DNA of 64,000 bases, from contig CM075671.1 in assembly GCA_037962975.1 (NCBI GenBank), forward strand, positions 41,440,501 to 41,504,500, written 5' to 3'. Positions 11,453-22,958 of the stretch are shown one piece after another. The notes beneath the pieces are model-generated. The model saw nothing but the letters and a program-made list of their open reading frames with translations. It searched no databases and had not been told where the DNA came from. Every line of letters begins with the position of its first letter. The stretch's first letter is position 1. This DNA comes from Clitoria ternatea (taxonomy: Eukaryota; Streptophyta; Magnoliopsida; Fabales; Fabaceae). Position numbers and translations under genes: made by a program.

Positions 11453-11809
11453 ATGGCCTGAATTGCCTTTTTCTCTTCTTTATATTTTTATGATTTTTCC
11501 TTCATCCCCTTCCTTCTTTTTGGACCTTTTCTCATATCTTTATATATGGGACTAGGTGTAAGAACGACATACATATTCTTTTATTCCACTTTAAGTTCAA
11601 CTAACTTGTATACCTGTTGGGGCGAATGCTTTACCGATCTAGTTTATAAATTTCTTAATCTCAGTCTTTGATTTTTCAAGGTTCGAGTCTTAGTTAATGA
11701 ATAGACGTTAAAACTTTTAAAACGTAAAAAAATTTACCCGTGAATTATTGATTTGATTACAATGATTAATTTATGATTCAGGCTCGGAGAATCAGGGTCT
11801 GACATCAAA

Positions 11810-12600
11810 CAAACTGATGATGATTTTTTTATCCATCAGTAGAAGTACACCAAGGAGTTACTTAAAAAGTTTAAAATGGTTGATGCTAAGCCAATGGACA
11901 CTTCTATGCATCCTAATTGCATAATTAATAAAGATGATTCTGGTACACCAGTGGATCAAACCTTATACAGAGGAATGATTGGTTCCCTTCTATTTTGAAT
12001 ATCTAGTAGACCAGATATAATATTTAGTGTTTGCATGTGTGCAAGATACCAATCAGACCCCAAGGAGTCACATTTGTCTTCAGTGAAGAGGATTTTGAGG
12101 TATCTTGTAGGTACTACTAACCTTGGGCTATTCTACAAAAGAATAGACTCATTCTCTTTTATCTGGATTCTATGATGCAGATTTTACAGGTAATAGAGTG
12201 GACAGAAAAAGCACCAATGAAGGATGTCACTTTCTAGGATATTCTGATTTCTTGGGGAAACAAGAAACAAAACTCAGTTTCACTTTTAACAGCTAAGGTA
12301 TAGTCATGTCTATAGCAAGTTGTTGTTCTTAACTTCTTTAGATGAAGTATCAACTTAAGAATTACTCAATCAAAGAGGAAGAGATCCCTGTGTTCTGTGA
12401 CAACACAAAAGCAGTAAATCTATCCAAGAATCCTATCCAATACTCCAAAGCCAAACATATAGAGGTAAAGTACCACTTCATCAGAGACTATATATAAAAA
12501 GAAATTCTGGACATGAAATTTATGGACATTGATCATCAGTGGGCAGAAATTTTTACAAAGCCATTAGCTGAGGTCAGGTTTGCATTTATCAAGTATAATT
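11810..12600 (+). pseudogene. Copia A reverse transcriptase/RNase H, 3' part
   Basis: This continues the RT broken at 7907. Readable family blocks include YTKELLKKFKM, YRGMIGSLLF, SRPDIIFSVCMCARYQ and a decayed RNase H (VDRKST-like, NLSKNPI-like in shifted frames), ending near 12600 with the TKPL-like tail. Frameshifts are frequent. Together with the 5' part it would make a normal-length Ty1/copia RT-RNase H. Confidence 0.85.
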
Positions 12601-13008
12601 TAAATTTAAGAAATATGACTTGAATATGTCTGTTTCATGTGTGAACTTATTGAATAGTCTAAATGTTTGCATGAAAGGTCTGGGTCTAGTTTTACATGCT
12701 TATATGTCTGATATGTTTAACCCATAAGAGTCTGACTCTTAATGCTAAAAGGTTATTTTAGTTGGGATTTTGTGTTAACTGAAATGTTACACGTTTTATT
12801 GTCATTTACTTTAAAACGTCCTACGTGGCAGAAGTTAATATATTTTTGTGTAACTGCCACCTGAACCATTTTCTCTCTCCTTTCAAGTGAACAATTTTTG
12901 CCCTATTTAAATAAAGTGTCTTTTCACCTTTTTTCCCTCCTTATACAAACCTCTTGAGCTTTTATTTCTGAGTTTTCTCTTTCTTTTTTTCTCTCTCCTC
13001 TCCCCCTT

Positions 13009-13046
<38 letters not shown>

Positions 13047-13115
13047 GAAGTGTAAAAACTCCTATCTTCTAAAACCCTAAACTTTTACCTTCCTAAAAAT
13101 TTCTTGAAGACTACC
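12601..13115 (+). other. Spacer and CT-rich leader before the copia A extra ORF
   Basis: There is no coding sequence. The last 150 bases or so are strongly pyrimidine-rich and include a (CT)n run at 13016-13044, followed by AAACCCTAAAC and the ATG at 13116. TATTTAAATAAAG near 12904-12916 could serve as a TATA box. The layout looks like a promoter and 5' leader for a separate transcript. That is inference. Confidence 0.5.
13016..13044 (+). repeat. (CT)n microsatellite
   Basis: An uninterrupted TC/CT dinucleotide run inside the pyrimidine-rich leader of the extra ORF. Confidence 0.9.
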
Positions 13116-14396
13116 ATGGCCCCTAAATTCTTAGTGGATGATATTGTTGAATCATTATTCTTCCACATTAAGCAGTATAAGCTTGATAGAAGGGACATAA
13201 CTGTAGAATTAGAAGGGATTGGCTACATCGGATTTTGTATTAATAAGGAGCTCTTATCCTTTTCACTTGTTTTAAAGTTTTGGAACTCTGTTTCTATTGA
13301 CAAGTCTAGGTTTATTCTTGATAAAACTCTTAAAGTAAGAGCCATTGAAATTTTAGAAGACATCATCGCTACCATGTGTGGATGCCCTATAGTGGGAAAT
13401 GTCTATGCTGATCATTTTGAGATTGTAGAAGTCTCTGTTGAGGACATCAACAAGATGCTCTATGGTCAGATGCATCCTACAAAGCTTATGTTTAAGAGTT
13501 TGCTACCTAAGGTCAAGATGCTTCATCTTTTGATGAAGAAGGTCTTTTTCCCTAGGAAGAGTGTAAAAGATACTGTCACCAAGTTGGACAGATTTTACAT
13601 GTAGCACATGTTGGAAAAAGAGAAGGTGAGCTTGCCAAACGTGATGATGACCTATCTGGTTTCATCAATTGGAAAGAAGTAGGACAAGATTCTATACCCT
13701 ACTATTCTTATGAAGGTATTTCCCTAGAAATGTGCCAACCCAGATAGTTGGTGATCTGATTCAGAGTTCTTCTCTAGTGCGTAAGCTTCTAACTTTCTCA
13801 CCACTCTTGGACTAGACCATGCAAAGGCCTGATGCTATGCCTAAGAAGGCAAGCAATTCCACAAGCTTTATTATGTTGTCTCCCCTAGGAAAAGCTAATG
13901 CTTGCACCAAATTGCTTGAATCCCAAAGCTGTGATTATAGAGAAAGACATATAAAAGAAGCCCTTTCCTCTAAAGGGAGATTACTACAAGGTTTCTCAGG
14001 ATGATCTTAGACCTTCAGAGCTTTCTATAGATTCTTTAAAGAGTATTCTTTCTACCCCTCACCCTACTAAGGATCATGTCAATGCTCTTTGGAACCATTA
14101 TCTGTGGCAGTTGGAACAAAGATCTTAGTCTCACACCCCTCTTAGGAATGAAGAAATTTTTCATGCTCAAATCTTTTGGGAATAACGTGGTGTAGTTTTC
14201 AAGAACAGTGTCTGCTCTGCCAACCAGTCTATCTTTCTTTATCGACTATCTGTCATTTTTATTTATTCCTCAAATATCTTTATCATCAAAAATTGCTACC
14301 AACTCTTTGTTTCCACTACTATCTCTTCTCTCATCATCAGTAGCTCAGCCCGTGGTCTGACATTACCATTTCTGTGATGTCCCTCCTTTTTTGTTG
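13116..14396 (+). pseudogene. Copia A extra 3' ORF (Sirevirus envelope-position gene), broken
   Basis: An ATG in good context (ACCATGG) at 13116 opens a frame to a TAG at 13602-13604, about 162 codons, starting MAPKFLVDDIVESLFF. Family-like sequence appears to continue beyond in shifted frames (for example at 13819-14004) to about 14390. The position between RNase H and the 3' LTR is that of the extra ORF of Sireviruses, sometimes called envelope-like. I see no signal peptide or transmembrane segment in the readable part, so an envelope role has no support here. Function is unknown. Confidence 0.55.
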
Positions 14397-14980
14397 ATAT
14401 CAAAAGGGGGAGTGAAATATAGTATTTTATAGTTTTGGTCTTAGGGAGAGTTCGATTAGTAGTCGAGTATGAGTAATGTTTTGTAATGATTTATGTAATG
14501 ATCTCTAAACCTCTTGGAATTAATACAAATCTATTTTTGCTCTGATATGTTATTTTTTATCTAAACCATGCTATGATATGTTTTAGTATACTCTGATATA
14601 TTTTTACATAAATATACTCTAATATCAAAAGTCTAATTTGCATATCTTTAGGCTTTAGTATGATTTACTTTAATAAATCATAATCCAGTCTGATTATAAG
14701 CATCAATGATCTGATTCCTGATTGAAACTTAATTTCTTTTGAATAAGTGCTTTGATGCTATATGAAATCTTGATGTTTTGATATGTTCTGATGCTATATA
14801 AAAGCATAAGTACTCTGACACTCTCTCTGTTATGCTTATAATATCTGATGATCTGACTTAAAATTGAAATTTATTTCAACATAAGTTTTTCTTTGATGAA
14901 ATCTGATACCTTAATCCTCAATATGCTCTGATTATCATAGACTTTATTGGAATAAAAGACTTGATGTTTGCTATCAACAA
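14397..14980 (+). other. 3' untranslated region of copia A
   Basis: No gene is seen. AAAAGGGGGAG near 14402-14412 is an earlier copy of the PPT-type motif. The rest is AT-rich and full of TCTGAT/CTGATA-like short repeats. Confidence 0.6.
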
Positions 14981-14992
14981 ATAGGGGGAGAT
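14981..14992 (+). other. Polypurine tract of copia A
   Basis: ATAGGGGGAGAT directly precedes the LTR start TGTTGGAACC; the GGGGGAG core is typical of Sirevirus-type elements. Confidence 0.8.
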
Positions 14993-16436
14993 TGTTGGAA
15001 CCAAGTCTGATTTATGAAATAAAATTATTAATTAACCAGACCCCAAGATTTGTTAATAGCACATATCAAGGCATTCAAAGTAAAATGAAGTTTTCACTTA
15101 TTCTATCTAACTTGTGAAGTTAAGTGTTTCGGGATATAAATATTAAGCACACAGGTTACAAATGAAAGGGGGAGTCTATCAAAACAAAATTTTGAATTAT
15201 GACATATAAGAAATTTTCAAGAAAGGTCCGATCTAAGCTTTGCTAAAAAAGAATCTGATTTAAGTACGCTCAGACCTTTGGAGTACCAATCAAACCTCAT
15301 ACTTTTAAAGCTACAAGAACTTCACTTCAAGCTCACTTCAAGCTACAAGAACTTCCTGTTTGATGAAGCTGAGTTCTGTGCCTATCAAGAAAAACTGCAC
15401 TTATCTTCAAAAGAGAAAATGAGACAAAACAATGAAACAACCAAAGCTCTTTTGTGAAGAAATCAATGTGGCTACTTTACGCAACTCAAAAACTAATAAC
15501 AATCAAATTTTATGTTAGAATACTTATATAAGGTCAACCACATATGCTTTACATGCTCTGCATGTTGTAATCAAAAAAAGAAAGCCAACAAAAGGATTTT
15601 TGCTTTGAAAATCTCAAGGAACTCCATTTTTATGCAAGCTTTGATGATACCTTTACACCAAACCTTTTTCCCTTTCATCACATTCTTAAGGTCTGATGCT
15701 TACAACAGCTGAAGCTTCACCAATGAATCTACAATGACTATGATTCTTCATAAGATTATCAAACAATCATTTTTGAGTGATCTATAAATATGAAGAAATT
15801 CAAAATTAAAGATAGGACTTCTGAGTCATTCGAAGAAAGTCTTGCAATTAGTTTAGAAAGCTCTCTTTTCTCTTAGTCTTTAAGCAAATACCTTCTTTGT
15901 TATTCTGCATCTAGCAGACCTTGGTCTTTTTCTTTCTTACTTAGTGTATCTACTTATTACTTGTATCTTTTCATACACCAAGTTCTCAGAATTACCAAAC
16001 ATAATTTATCTTTCAAAGATGTATTTATGTAAAACTCTAGTATGTTTCCAGTATTTAGTTTCTGAGGGAAATAGTCTTGGCTTGAAGAGGCTTTTGAAAG
16101 AATACTTGGGTGAGGCAGAAGTGGCTTGTTGAAAGAATACTTAGGTTGTAAGTCAGAAATTACTAGAGTTAAGAATACGTGTGGCACGGTTTGGTGCTAA
16201 ATTTGTAAAAGGAGTTTTTACAATAATGGAAATCCTCTAAGTTTGAAGGGACTAGACATAGCTTCTTCATTAGAAGTGAATCAGTATACATTTCTTATCT
16301 TTATTCTCTCTTTTCCTTGCTTCGAATAAACCTATTACAAAAGTCTAATTGCTTGTGCTTTAAAGTTTTAAATTCACAAAAAGAGTCTAAGACTTATTCA
16401 ACTCCCCTTTCTAAGTCCAACTATGAACCATCAACA
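14993..16436 (+). mobile_element. 3' LTR of copia A (about 1.44 kb)
   Basis: Starts TGTTGGAACC after the PPT and ends in ATCAACA. TATA box CTATAAATATGAAG is near 15781-15795. The stretch from about 15813 matches the 5' remnant at 4388-4604. An inverted, diverged relative follows at 16441-17578. The end coordinate is a best estimate. Confidence 0.75.
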
Positions 16437-16440
16437 ACCA

Positions 16441-17578
16441 CAATGTAAACCGTGCCACAAGTGTTCTTGACTCTAGCCACTCCTGGCTTAAACCCAAGTA
16501 TTGTTTCAGCAAGCTACTTTTGGCTCAAACCCAAGTATTCTTTTTAAAGCCTCTTTAGGGCAACAGTTGTTTCCAATGGAACTAAGGCTGACAACACACT
16601 AGACTTTTACACAAATAAAGATTTGAAAGAGTATTTGTGTTTGTGTCTCTAAGAACTTAGTGTATAAAGAGATACAAGATAAAGAGCAGATACACTAAAT
16701 ATAAAAAACAAAGACTAAGGTCTGCTAGAAGCAGAACAATAAAGAAAGTCTTTGCTTTAGAGAAGAAAGCTTAGACAGAGAGCTTAAAAGTGTAGAGAAA
16801 AGCTTTTGTGTTTCTAATTCTTAAAATTGTGAACTTCTTCAATGTTTGAATTCTCTTCATATTTATAGGCCAAACGTGATGACAATTGTGAATCTGTTGA
16901 AGGGAGATAGCCATTGTGAGCATTAGTCCATAAAGCTAGGATGAGGACAAAAGGTTTGGAATAAGGAGCTTCAAAGCTTGTACTGAAATGGTGTTCCTTG
17001 AGTGCTTTAGAGTAAAATACCTTCTATAAGAATTCTTCTTTCAACTAAAAAATGCAGAGATTATAGGATTGACCTTCTGATTGCTTTTTAACACACATAC
17101 TAATTTTCATCAGCTTTTCTAAAATGCGTAGAACAACTACGTTGGTTTCTTCCCATGCGAGCTTTGGTTTTTGCATTGGTTTGTCTTCTTTCCTTATTAG
17201 TGATAAGCACGGTTTCTCTTGATTAAAGTTTATCTTAAGTATCTTTAGAATTTGTTTGATGTGATGAAATCATAGTAACATACCAAAAGTATGGATGGGC
17301 ATAACTGAATCAAACTTCTTCTAATGCATTGTTTTTGAACTAAACTTTTCTTAGGATAGACTTGTTTTGAGATATGTGTAGAGCTCAAGTCAGACTTTTT
17401 AATGATGGACTCTCTCTTTTGATTATAACCCGAAACACTTAATTAAACAAGTTAAATAACACGTAGACACACTTTATTTACTTAAATGTATTTATGTGTG
17501 TAATTAACAAACCCCGGGGTCTTTGAAATGATAGCCAATAGTTTCAAAAACTTTTATAAACCAAACTTGGTTCTAACA
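16441..17578 (-). mobile_element. Inverted, truncated LTR related to copia A
   Basis: On the minus strand this starts TGTTAGAACCAAG at 17578 and carries the same TATA block (CTATAAATATGAAG, 16856-16869) and TTTTGTATC/ACTAAGTTCT-like segments as the copia A LTR. It stops at GGCACGGTTTACATTG, about 250 bp short of the LTR end. It is clearly more diverged from the 14993 LTR than two LTRs of one insertion should be, so it comes from another family member. Confidence 0.75.
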
Positions 17579-17620
17579 CTATTTTTGGTAGGTCTTATTA
17601 GTCTTTATATAATCTTTTTA

Positions 17621-18115
17621 GGCTTAAATATGTTTTAGAACCCTATAAAATAAGCATATTTTGATTTTAGTTCCTATTATTTTTTCTTTTACATTCAACT
17701 TATATTGAATAGTTCCTAATATGAAGTTGAATTTGTTGAGTGTCGCATATTAACTTATTTAAATCATTCTAGTATGTTTACTTGAGTATTGGTCCCTGGC
17801 TTTGATGGTTAAAATATAGTTACTAGCAACTAAAGTTACTTTGAAAACTATTAAAAAATAAAAATACTGAGGTTTTTAATGGTAAAAAATTATGTTTTAG
17901 TTATTAGAACCATTGATTAATAGTCAAATTGGACATGTCAGAACTATCTAAACAAGTTGGTATATAATTTAGTTAGTCCTATCAACACTTAACATATTTA
18001 AGTTTACTATAAGGACTAAAAACAAAACATATAGGTTGGATATAAAAGAAAAAAATTGTACAAGGACTAATGCTAAAAGACCTTATTTTATAGGAACTAA
18101 AAACATATTTAAGTA
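17621..18115. mobile_element. Short non-autonomous element with about 40-50-bp terminal inverted repeats (MITE-like)
   Basis: The left end GGCTTAAATATGTTTTAG is mirrored at the right by CTAAAAACATATTTAAGTA, and the match extends inwards through CTATAAAATAAG. The inner 400 bp is AT-rich and non-coding. Ends of this kind (CTTAAATATGTTTTTAG followed by CCCTATAAA) are common in legume genomes. The flanking duplication is unclear because of T runs. Confidence 0.65.
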
Positions 18116-18463
18116 ATTTTTTATTTGATACAACTTAAGTAATTCTCTTCTCAAACCATACATATCTATATTCACTAAATTAGTTCATAAATTATTTCAC
18201 TTTTTTTATTAATTATCATGTTTTTAACCTTACAATTTAACTAATTTCTATTTCTATTGTGAAAGAAGAAAATATAAAAATATTTAATATATTATAATAT
18301 AACAAATTTAGTTTGATTTTTTTTATAAAATTTAGACTTGTAATTTCTAAGTCCAACACTAAGTTGGTCTAGCCCATTGAACTTTGTAAAAATTAGGATT
18401 TGTTTTTACCTCCCATAAATTCTATTTCACCCTATTAAGTGTTTTTTTTGAAAGGACAAAAAT
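18116..18463. other. AT-rich intergenic stretch
   Basis: No gene, RNA or recognisable repeat is seen. The last five bases AAAAT are the target duplication of the next element. Confidence 0.5.
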
Positions 18464-20399
18464 TGTAACATCACGATTAATTAAATTAAAAATTTATGAT
18501 TGATGGAAAAATATTAATTATTGCCTTCAAATTAATTTTAGATTTTGTAAATCATTATTAATATATATATATAATTTTAAATAATTAGGTGTTAAGGAAT
18601 TAAGTAACTTATTTGATTGGTTGGTTATTAAAGTTTAAAAATTTAATTAAATCGATGATGGAAAAATTTTATTTACCAAAAGGTTAAAAGGAAAGTTTTA
18701 GTTAAAGTTTTAAAAGAAAATGTAAAAAAAGGAAAATGACCATTTTGCCCCTAGAACATTAAATTTCAATTTTCCTTATTCCTCCATCATTTTTCACGCG
18801 AGTTTTCCCTTCTCTTTCTCCTTCTCCATTGCCGTGAGTTGAAGCTCCAAATTGGAGGGCGATTTTGCGTTGGAATCTCAAATTGATCACGTTTTTAGAA
18901 TCGTGGCTTCGAGGTGAGCATTATGGACCTATTAATTTTGAGTTTTCTCTCTCCCTTTCATTTTCTCTTTAGCCGAATTTGGCATTGCATGTAGGGGGTT
19001 TGGTTTTTGCCTCCTCTTTGTGAATGGGAGCTTGGAAATGACTTTTATGGTGATGGGTAGTCCAATTTCATGAGTTCCTTTTCTTCCTTTTTCTTGGCCA
19101 TACTCTACATGTATTGGGGGGTTTCCGGTTTTTATTTTTACCATAATACAGAACTTAGTATGTTTTGGGTACAATGGGTGTAGCAAAATATTGATGGGTT
19201 TAAGCTTCGACCTTCGTAGGTGACGGAATGGGTGTCGGAAAGTCATTGTGTGAAGCGGGTATCAGAATCAGAGGCGGAGCGGTGAATAAATTGATCATGG
19301 GTTACTCATAGAAGCTTGGAATTGAGGTAAGGGGGTGTGTTGGGTTAAGGTTAATGTAGAGATTTGATTGGCGGATAGGAAAATGGTATAGTATAGAAAC
19401 TATTAGATGCTTCAATTAAATTTAGTAATTTAATGATGAACGATTAGAGAATGAGAAAATAAGGATAAACTATAAACCTTGAAGATGATAAATAGGAATA
19501 AATGAATAGGTGAGTATGTAATCAAATACATTGATATGTGATAATCATAAAATTTTAGAATGGCTTATATGGAATAAGTAAAATTGTGAAGTAAAAAGGG
19601 ATATAGTGACAAATATGTATATGGTAGCTTATAAATTAGAAGGTGAGTATGAGTGGGTATATAAATGCAAAATGGGTGCGGGAGAACTAAATAACAAGGA
19701 ATATGATTCAATAATTATATTGGTAAAAATGGATAAATTAATATGACAAGAACTGTGTAAACATTAATAGTAATAAACTAGTGATTGCAATGATATATAT
19801 ATTATGAGTAGACTGTGCTTGAGGTAAGTATAATTTAAATCATAGGATGATTAAATGGAGGTTTCATAACTTATTAATAAAATGGGGTTGTCGGAAATAC
19901 AAAAAAATTATTGTTTATGATGAAAGTGGTTATGTTGTCATGGTGGCTAAATGTGAACAAAAGAGGCGGGGTTGAAAGGTAGCTTATAATATTAGATAAT
20001 TAGGATGTGTTGACATGTATATAGATATATGAATATAATGATTCAACGTGATTTATTGATTTGAGGATGAAAATCAGATGACATGATATGTTGATTATGG
20101 GATATGTATATGTAATGACATGAATTGGATATCGAGTATATAATTGGTATATTATGAAAAGAAGCCAGTGGCATTGATTATATTGTTGTGTTTGATAATT
20201 GAAATTTGTGATCGCTGTTGATTATATTGGTGGGTTGATATCTTGTGATGGTATGATGTTATATTGTGAGGCCTGATCTGTGTGGCCACCCTGGTGGAGA
20301 TTCATGGGCCGAGTCTGTGTGGCCTATGCCATTTGAGTACGAAATGATTGTGTGTGATTTATATGGTTGAGGATGACTAACGGTATATGTTACCCTCGC

Positions 20400-20540
20400 T
20401 TTTGGCTTCCATGGTGAAGTCAGACCCAGTTGATCTACCTAGTGGTCAAGTAGGACCTAGTGGTTGAGGGAGGGCCAAGTAGGGCTCGGTGAACCAAGCA
20501 GGGTTCACGGGATGTCAAGTAGAACCCCCAGCTGAAGGTC
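20400..20540 (+). repeat. Imperfect CAAGTAGG-type short repeats
   Basis: CAAGTAGGACC, CAAGTAGGGCTC, CAAGCAGGGTTC and CAAGTAGAACC recur at about 16-35-bp intervals in a GC-richer part of solo LTR 2. Confidence 0.55.
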
Positions 20541-21967
20541 GATTCTTTTAGTATCTAAATACTAGGGCGTCATATTATCTATATAAGAGTCAGTCGTGTT
20601 TTACATGTCTTGACTTGTGATGATATTTATATCAATGATATGTGATGGTTTGTATTGTTGATATGTATCGAGACCTATGTAGTGAATGATGTTGATTTTA
20701 CCTGATGACGATGAATCTAGTGTTTCTGATGTGGATTGATATGTTGAATTTATGTGATAGAATGACATAATTGATTAAGTGAATGAGTGAATTAAGGAAG
20801 AATTTATATTTTGTCATGTATGAACTTGATTGATTAGTATTATGCTAGTGGTGGTTTTAATCTGATGATTGACATGATTATGCATCTAGGTTGACTATGC
20901 TAAAAAGAGAGGCCAGATGAGATGAATGGTAGGTAAGTATGGCATGAGAAAAGAATAATAAATGAATAATGCTTTTAATTAGGAAGGTAGCTACATTGTG
21001 CTTTTCCTAACGTTTGTTGCTTTATTTCTATATTGATTCTTAATTCCAGTCACTCACCCCTTTTTATTGTAGTTTTTAGTGACTGGCAGCAGTTGTTGAT
21101 GGGAACAATAGAGGTGAGTAATAAATAAGGTCTAAATGAATCCAATGCCAAGGGAAGAGTGATGTTGATAAATATGAATTGATGATTATGATTAAGTTCA
21201 TTTATACATGTGTATGTTATATGATAAGTAGATTGTTTTGAATATGGATACATATATGTGTGTGTGTTGTTGTTTGATAATTACACTCGTGGTTCTGTTA
21301 GGTTTTAGAAATTGGTTGTGGTATGAAGATGATGTTTAATATTTGCATGGGTGATGGATCGATGATGATGGAAAAGGATTTGGATTATGAGTGTATGAAT
21401 TGAAAGCATTTACTAGGCACATGATGTTATAACTTTAGGTGTTATGTTGTTTTATGAATTGGCACATAGTCACTGCCGTTAGATCTTGGTGATTGATATG
21501 AACAGGTGACATGCGTAGATATAGTTGTTGCGATGTGATTATGTTGAATGTGATAATGAGTTGATTGATTGTTGAGGATAGGTGAATTGTCATTGAAAAT
21601 AAAGTATATTGCATGATGGATGATTTAACAGAGAAGTAAGTAACTAAAAGAGTGATTTTTCAATCCGGTTGGTTTTGGGACCCTCGGAAGGGACCAATAG
21701 GTTCCCTACGACGTTTAGAAAATATGCATATAGGACTTGTATGGTTTAGAGCCCATTTGAACGGGTTGGTGCATAGGTTTTGGTTACTTTTAGTTTAAAT
21801 GCATTTTTCTGCATACCTTGAGCATATATAGGAATTTTGACAAATGGACGGCACCAACAACTTCGGAATGGGGAAAACATAGTGCCCATAAAGTTTCGTA
21901 GCAATCGGAGTTGAAACGGACAAAATAGGTAGGTAGGAAGTTGATTTATAGGTTTAAAGCTGTCATA

Positions 21968-22155
21968 TACGCTCAAGCAAGCCAAATCTCGCTTGAGCGA
22001 GTTTTTATATGGGTTTGGGAGTGCATTCTAGGCAAATCTCGCTCAAGCGAGTGCCCTGGGGATGGTTTCTACCAAAATTTCGCTTAAGTGAGAGCATTCT
22101 CGCTCAAGCTTGAGCAAAAATATCGCTTAAGCGCCCAAAATATCACTTAAGCAAG
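21968..22155 (+). repeat. Array of CTCGCT-NN-AGCGAG palindromes in solo LTR 2
   Basis: Copies start near 21968, 21988, 22038, 22079, 22099, 22122 and 22142. Three doublets have exactly 20-bp spacing. CTCGCTTGAGCGAG at 21988-22001 is a complete copy. Confidence 0.85.
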
Positions 22156-22686
22156 CTAATTTAGCCTTTTCTCTCTTCATAAAAGTTGTAGAGAATTTTG
22201 TCACCATCATTTTGATACCCAATTTGCGGCAATCGAAGGTAGGTAGCCCAAGTTATGCCTAAAATACTAAAGGGTAGTTAGGCTGAAAATTTCAGCAGGG
22301 CTGATTTTATAAATTCAGGAATTAAGCAGTCTTAGGAGCATAATTAGCCCTCAACGTCTGCATAACAATTATAGGTATTTGATTTAGGGAGGTGTACAAA
22401 CTAGGCTCATCTCGATTGGAGTTATGTAACTTCGATTTTACTCAAGTTACCGAGCAGTGCGCAAGGTGTTAGCATGCTGAAAAATTTTCTTTGAGTCGTT
22501 TTGGGTCTTCCAAGCCTAAGATGCATTATTGGGGACTCGTGGAGTCATGTGGGGACATTCTAAGATAGATGTAAATAATTTTGAAAAATTTCCCCTGTAT
22601 TTTTATTAATCGATATAGCATTTTAAGTTTAATTAACCTTAATTACATGTTTAGGGTCTAATAATTAGGAGGGATGTTACAAAAAT

Positions 22687-22958
22687 ACCATTATAATTAT
22701 TAATCATAATCATGTGTTGTAATCAAACAATATGGTAATTAGGTATGTTTGCCAATTCAAAGATTCTATCTATTATCATTATTAATTAAGTATGTTGATC
22801 ATTCAAATATAATCCTTATCAATTAATGAAAATATATATCACAATTAATTAATAAGAGAAATAACATGGTGATGGGATACCATAATCTATTCAAAATTTA
22901 TCTGTAACTAATCAATGGGACATCTAACCTCTTATAATTTCTCAATGAGATGCCTATA
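22687..22958. other. AT-rich spacer between two LTRs
   Basis: No gene or RNA seen. It is the flank between solo LTR 2 and the minus-strand gypsy element. Confidence 0.5.

Larger units (their letters stand above)
7908..11804 (+). mobile_element. Solo LTR 1 (3.9 kb, chromovirus-like type)
   Basis: The 5-bp target duplication TCAAA lies at 7903-7907 and 11805-11809. The element begins TAAAACATCCC, a decayed form of the TGTAACATCCC start shared by the other long LTRs here, and ends GGGTCTGACA. No gag or pol is inside, so I read it as a solo LTR left by LTR-LTR recombination. A TATA-like site (TTATAAAACG, about 8211) precedes a CT-rich leader (8240-8520) with a possible splice donor GAGGTAAGT at about 8520. 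It holds a 95-bp tandem repeat and a palindrome array. Confidence 0.8.
4388..16436 (+). mobile_element. Copia A: old Sirevirus-like Ty1/copia element, decayed
   Basis: In order the element has a truncated 5' LTR remnant, gag with a zinc knuckle, protease, integrase, RT and RNase H, an extra 3' ORF, a PPT (14981-14992) and a 3' LTR (14993-16436). Every coding section carries several stops. RT is interrupted by a solo LTR at 7908-11804. The gene order PR-IN-RT is diagnostic of Ty1/copia; the extra ORF and the GGGGGAG-type PPT suggest Sirevirus. The 5' end is missing, so no target duplication can be read. Confidence 0.8.
18464..22681 (+). mobile_element. Solo LTR 2 (4.2 kb, chromovirus-like type)
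   Basis: Perfect 5-bp duplication AAAAT at 18459-18463 and 22682-22686. Starts TGTAACATCACG and ends GGATGTTACA, so the termini are inverted copies of each other. There is no gag or pol inside. A CT-rich leader (18780-18840) with a possible splice donor CGAGGTGAGC at about 18909 follows the start, as in the other long LTRs. A GC-richer patch at 20270-20540 contains CAAGTAGG-type imperfect repeats. A palindrome array lies near the 3' end. Confidence 0.85.

Noticed and set aside
7908..11804. Possibility that this is a host gene with intron (TATA, leader, GAGGTAAGT)
   Set aside because: The 5-bp target duplication and the TAAAACATCCC...TCTGACA ends identify an LTR; no exon-like coding sequence follows.
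13104..13115. Upstream TTG start for the copia A extra ORF
   Set aside because: The ATG at 13116 in an ACCATGG context is the natural eukaryotic start.
18932..19246. 104-codon minus-strand frame in solo LTR 2
   Set aside because: Basic, no family signature, antisense to the LTR leader.
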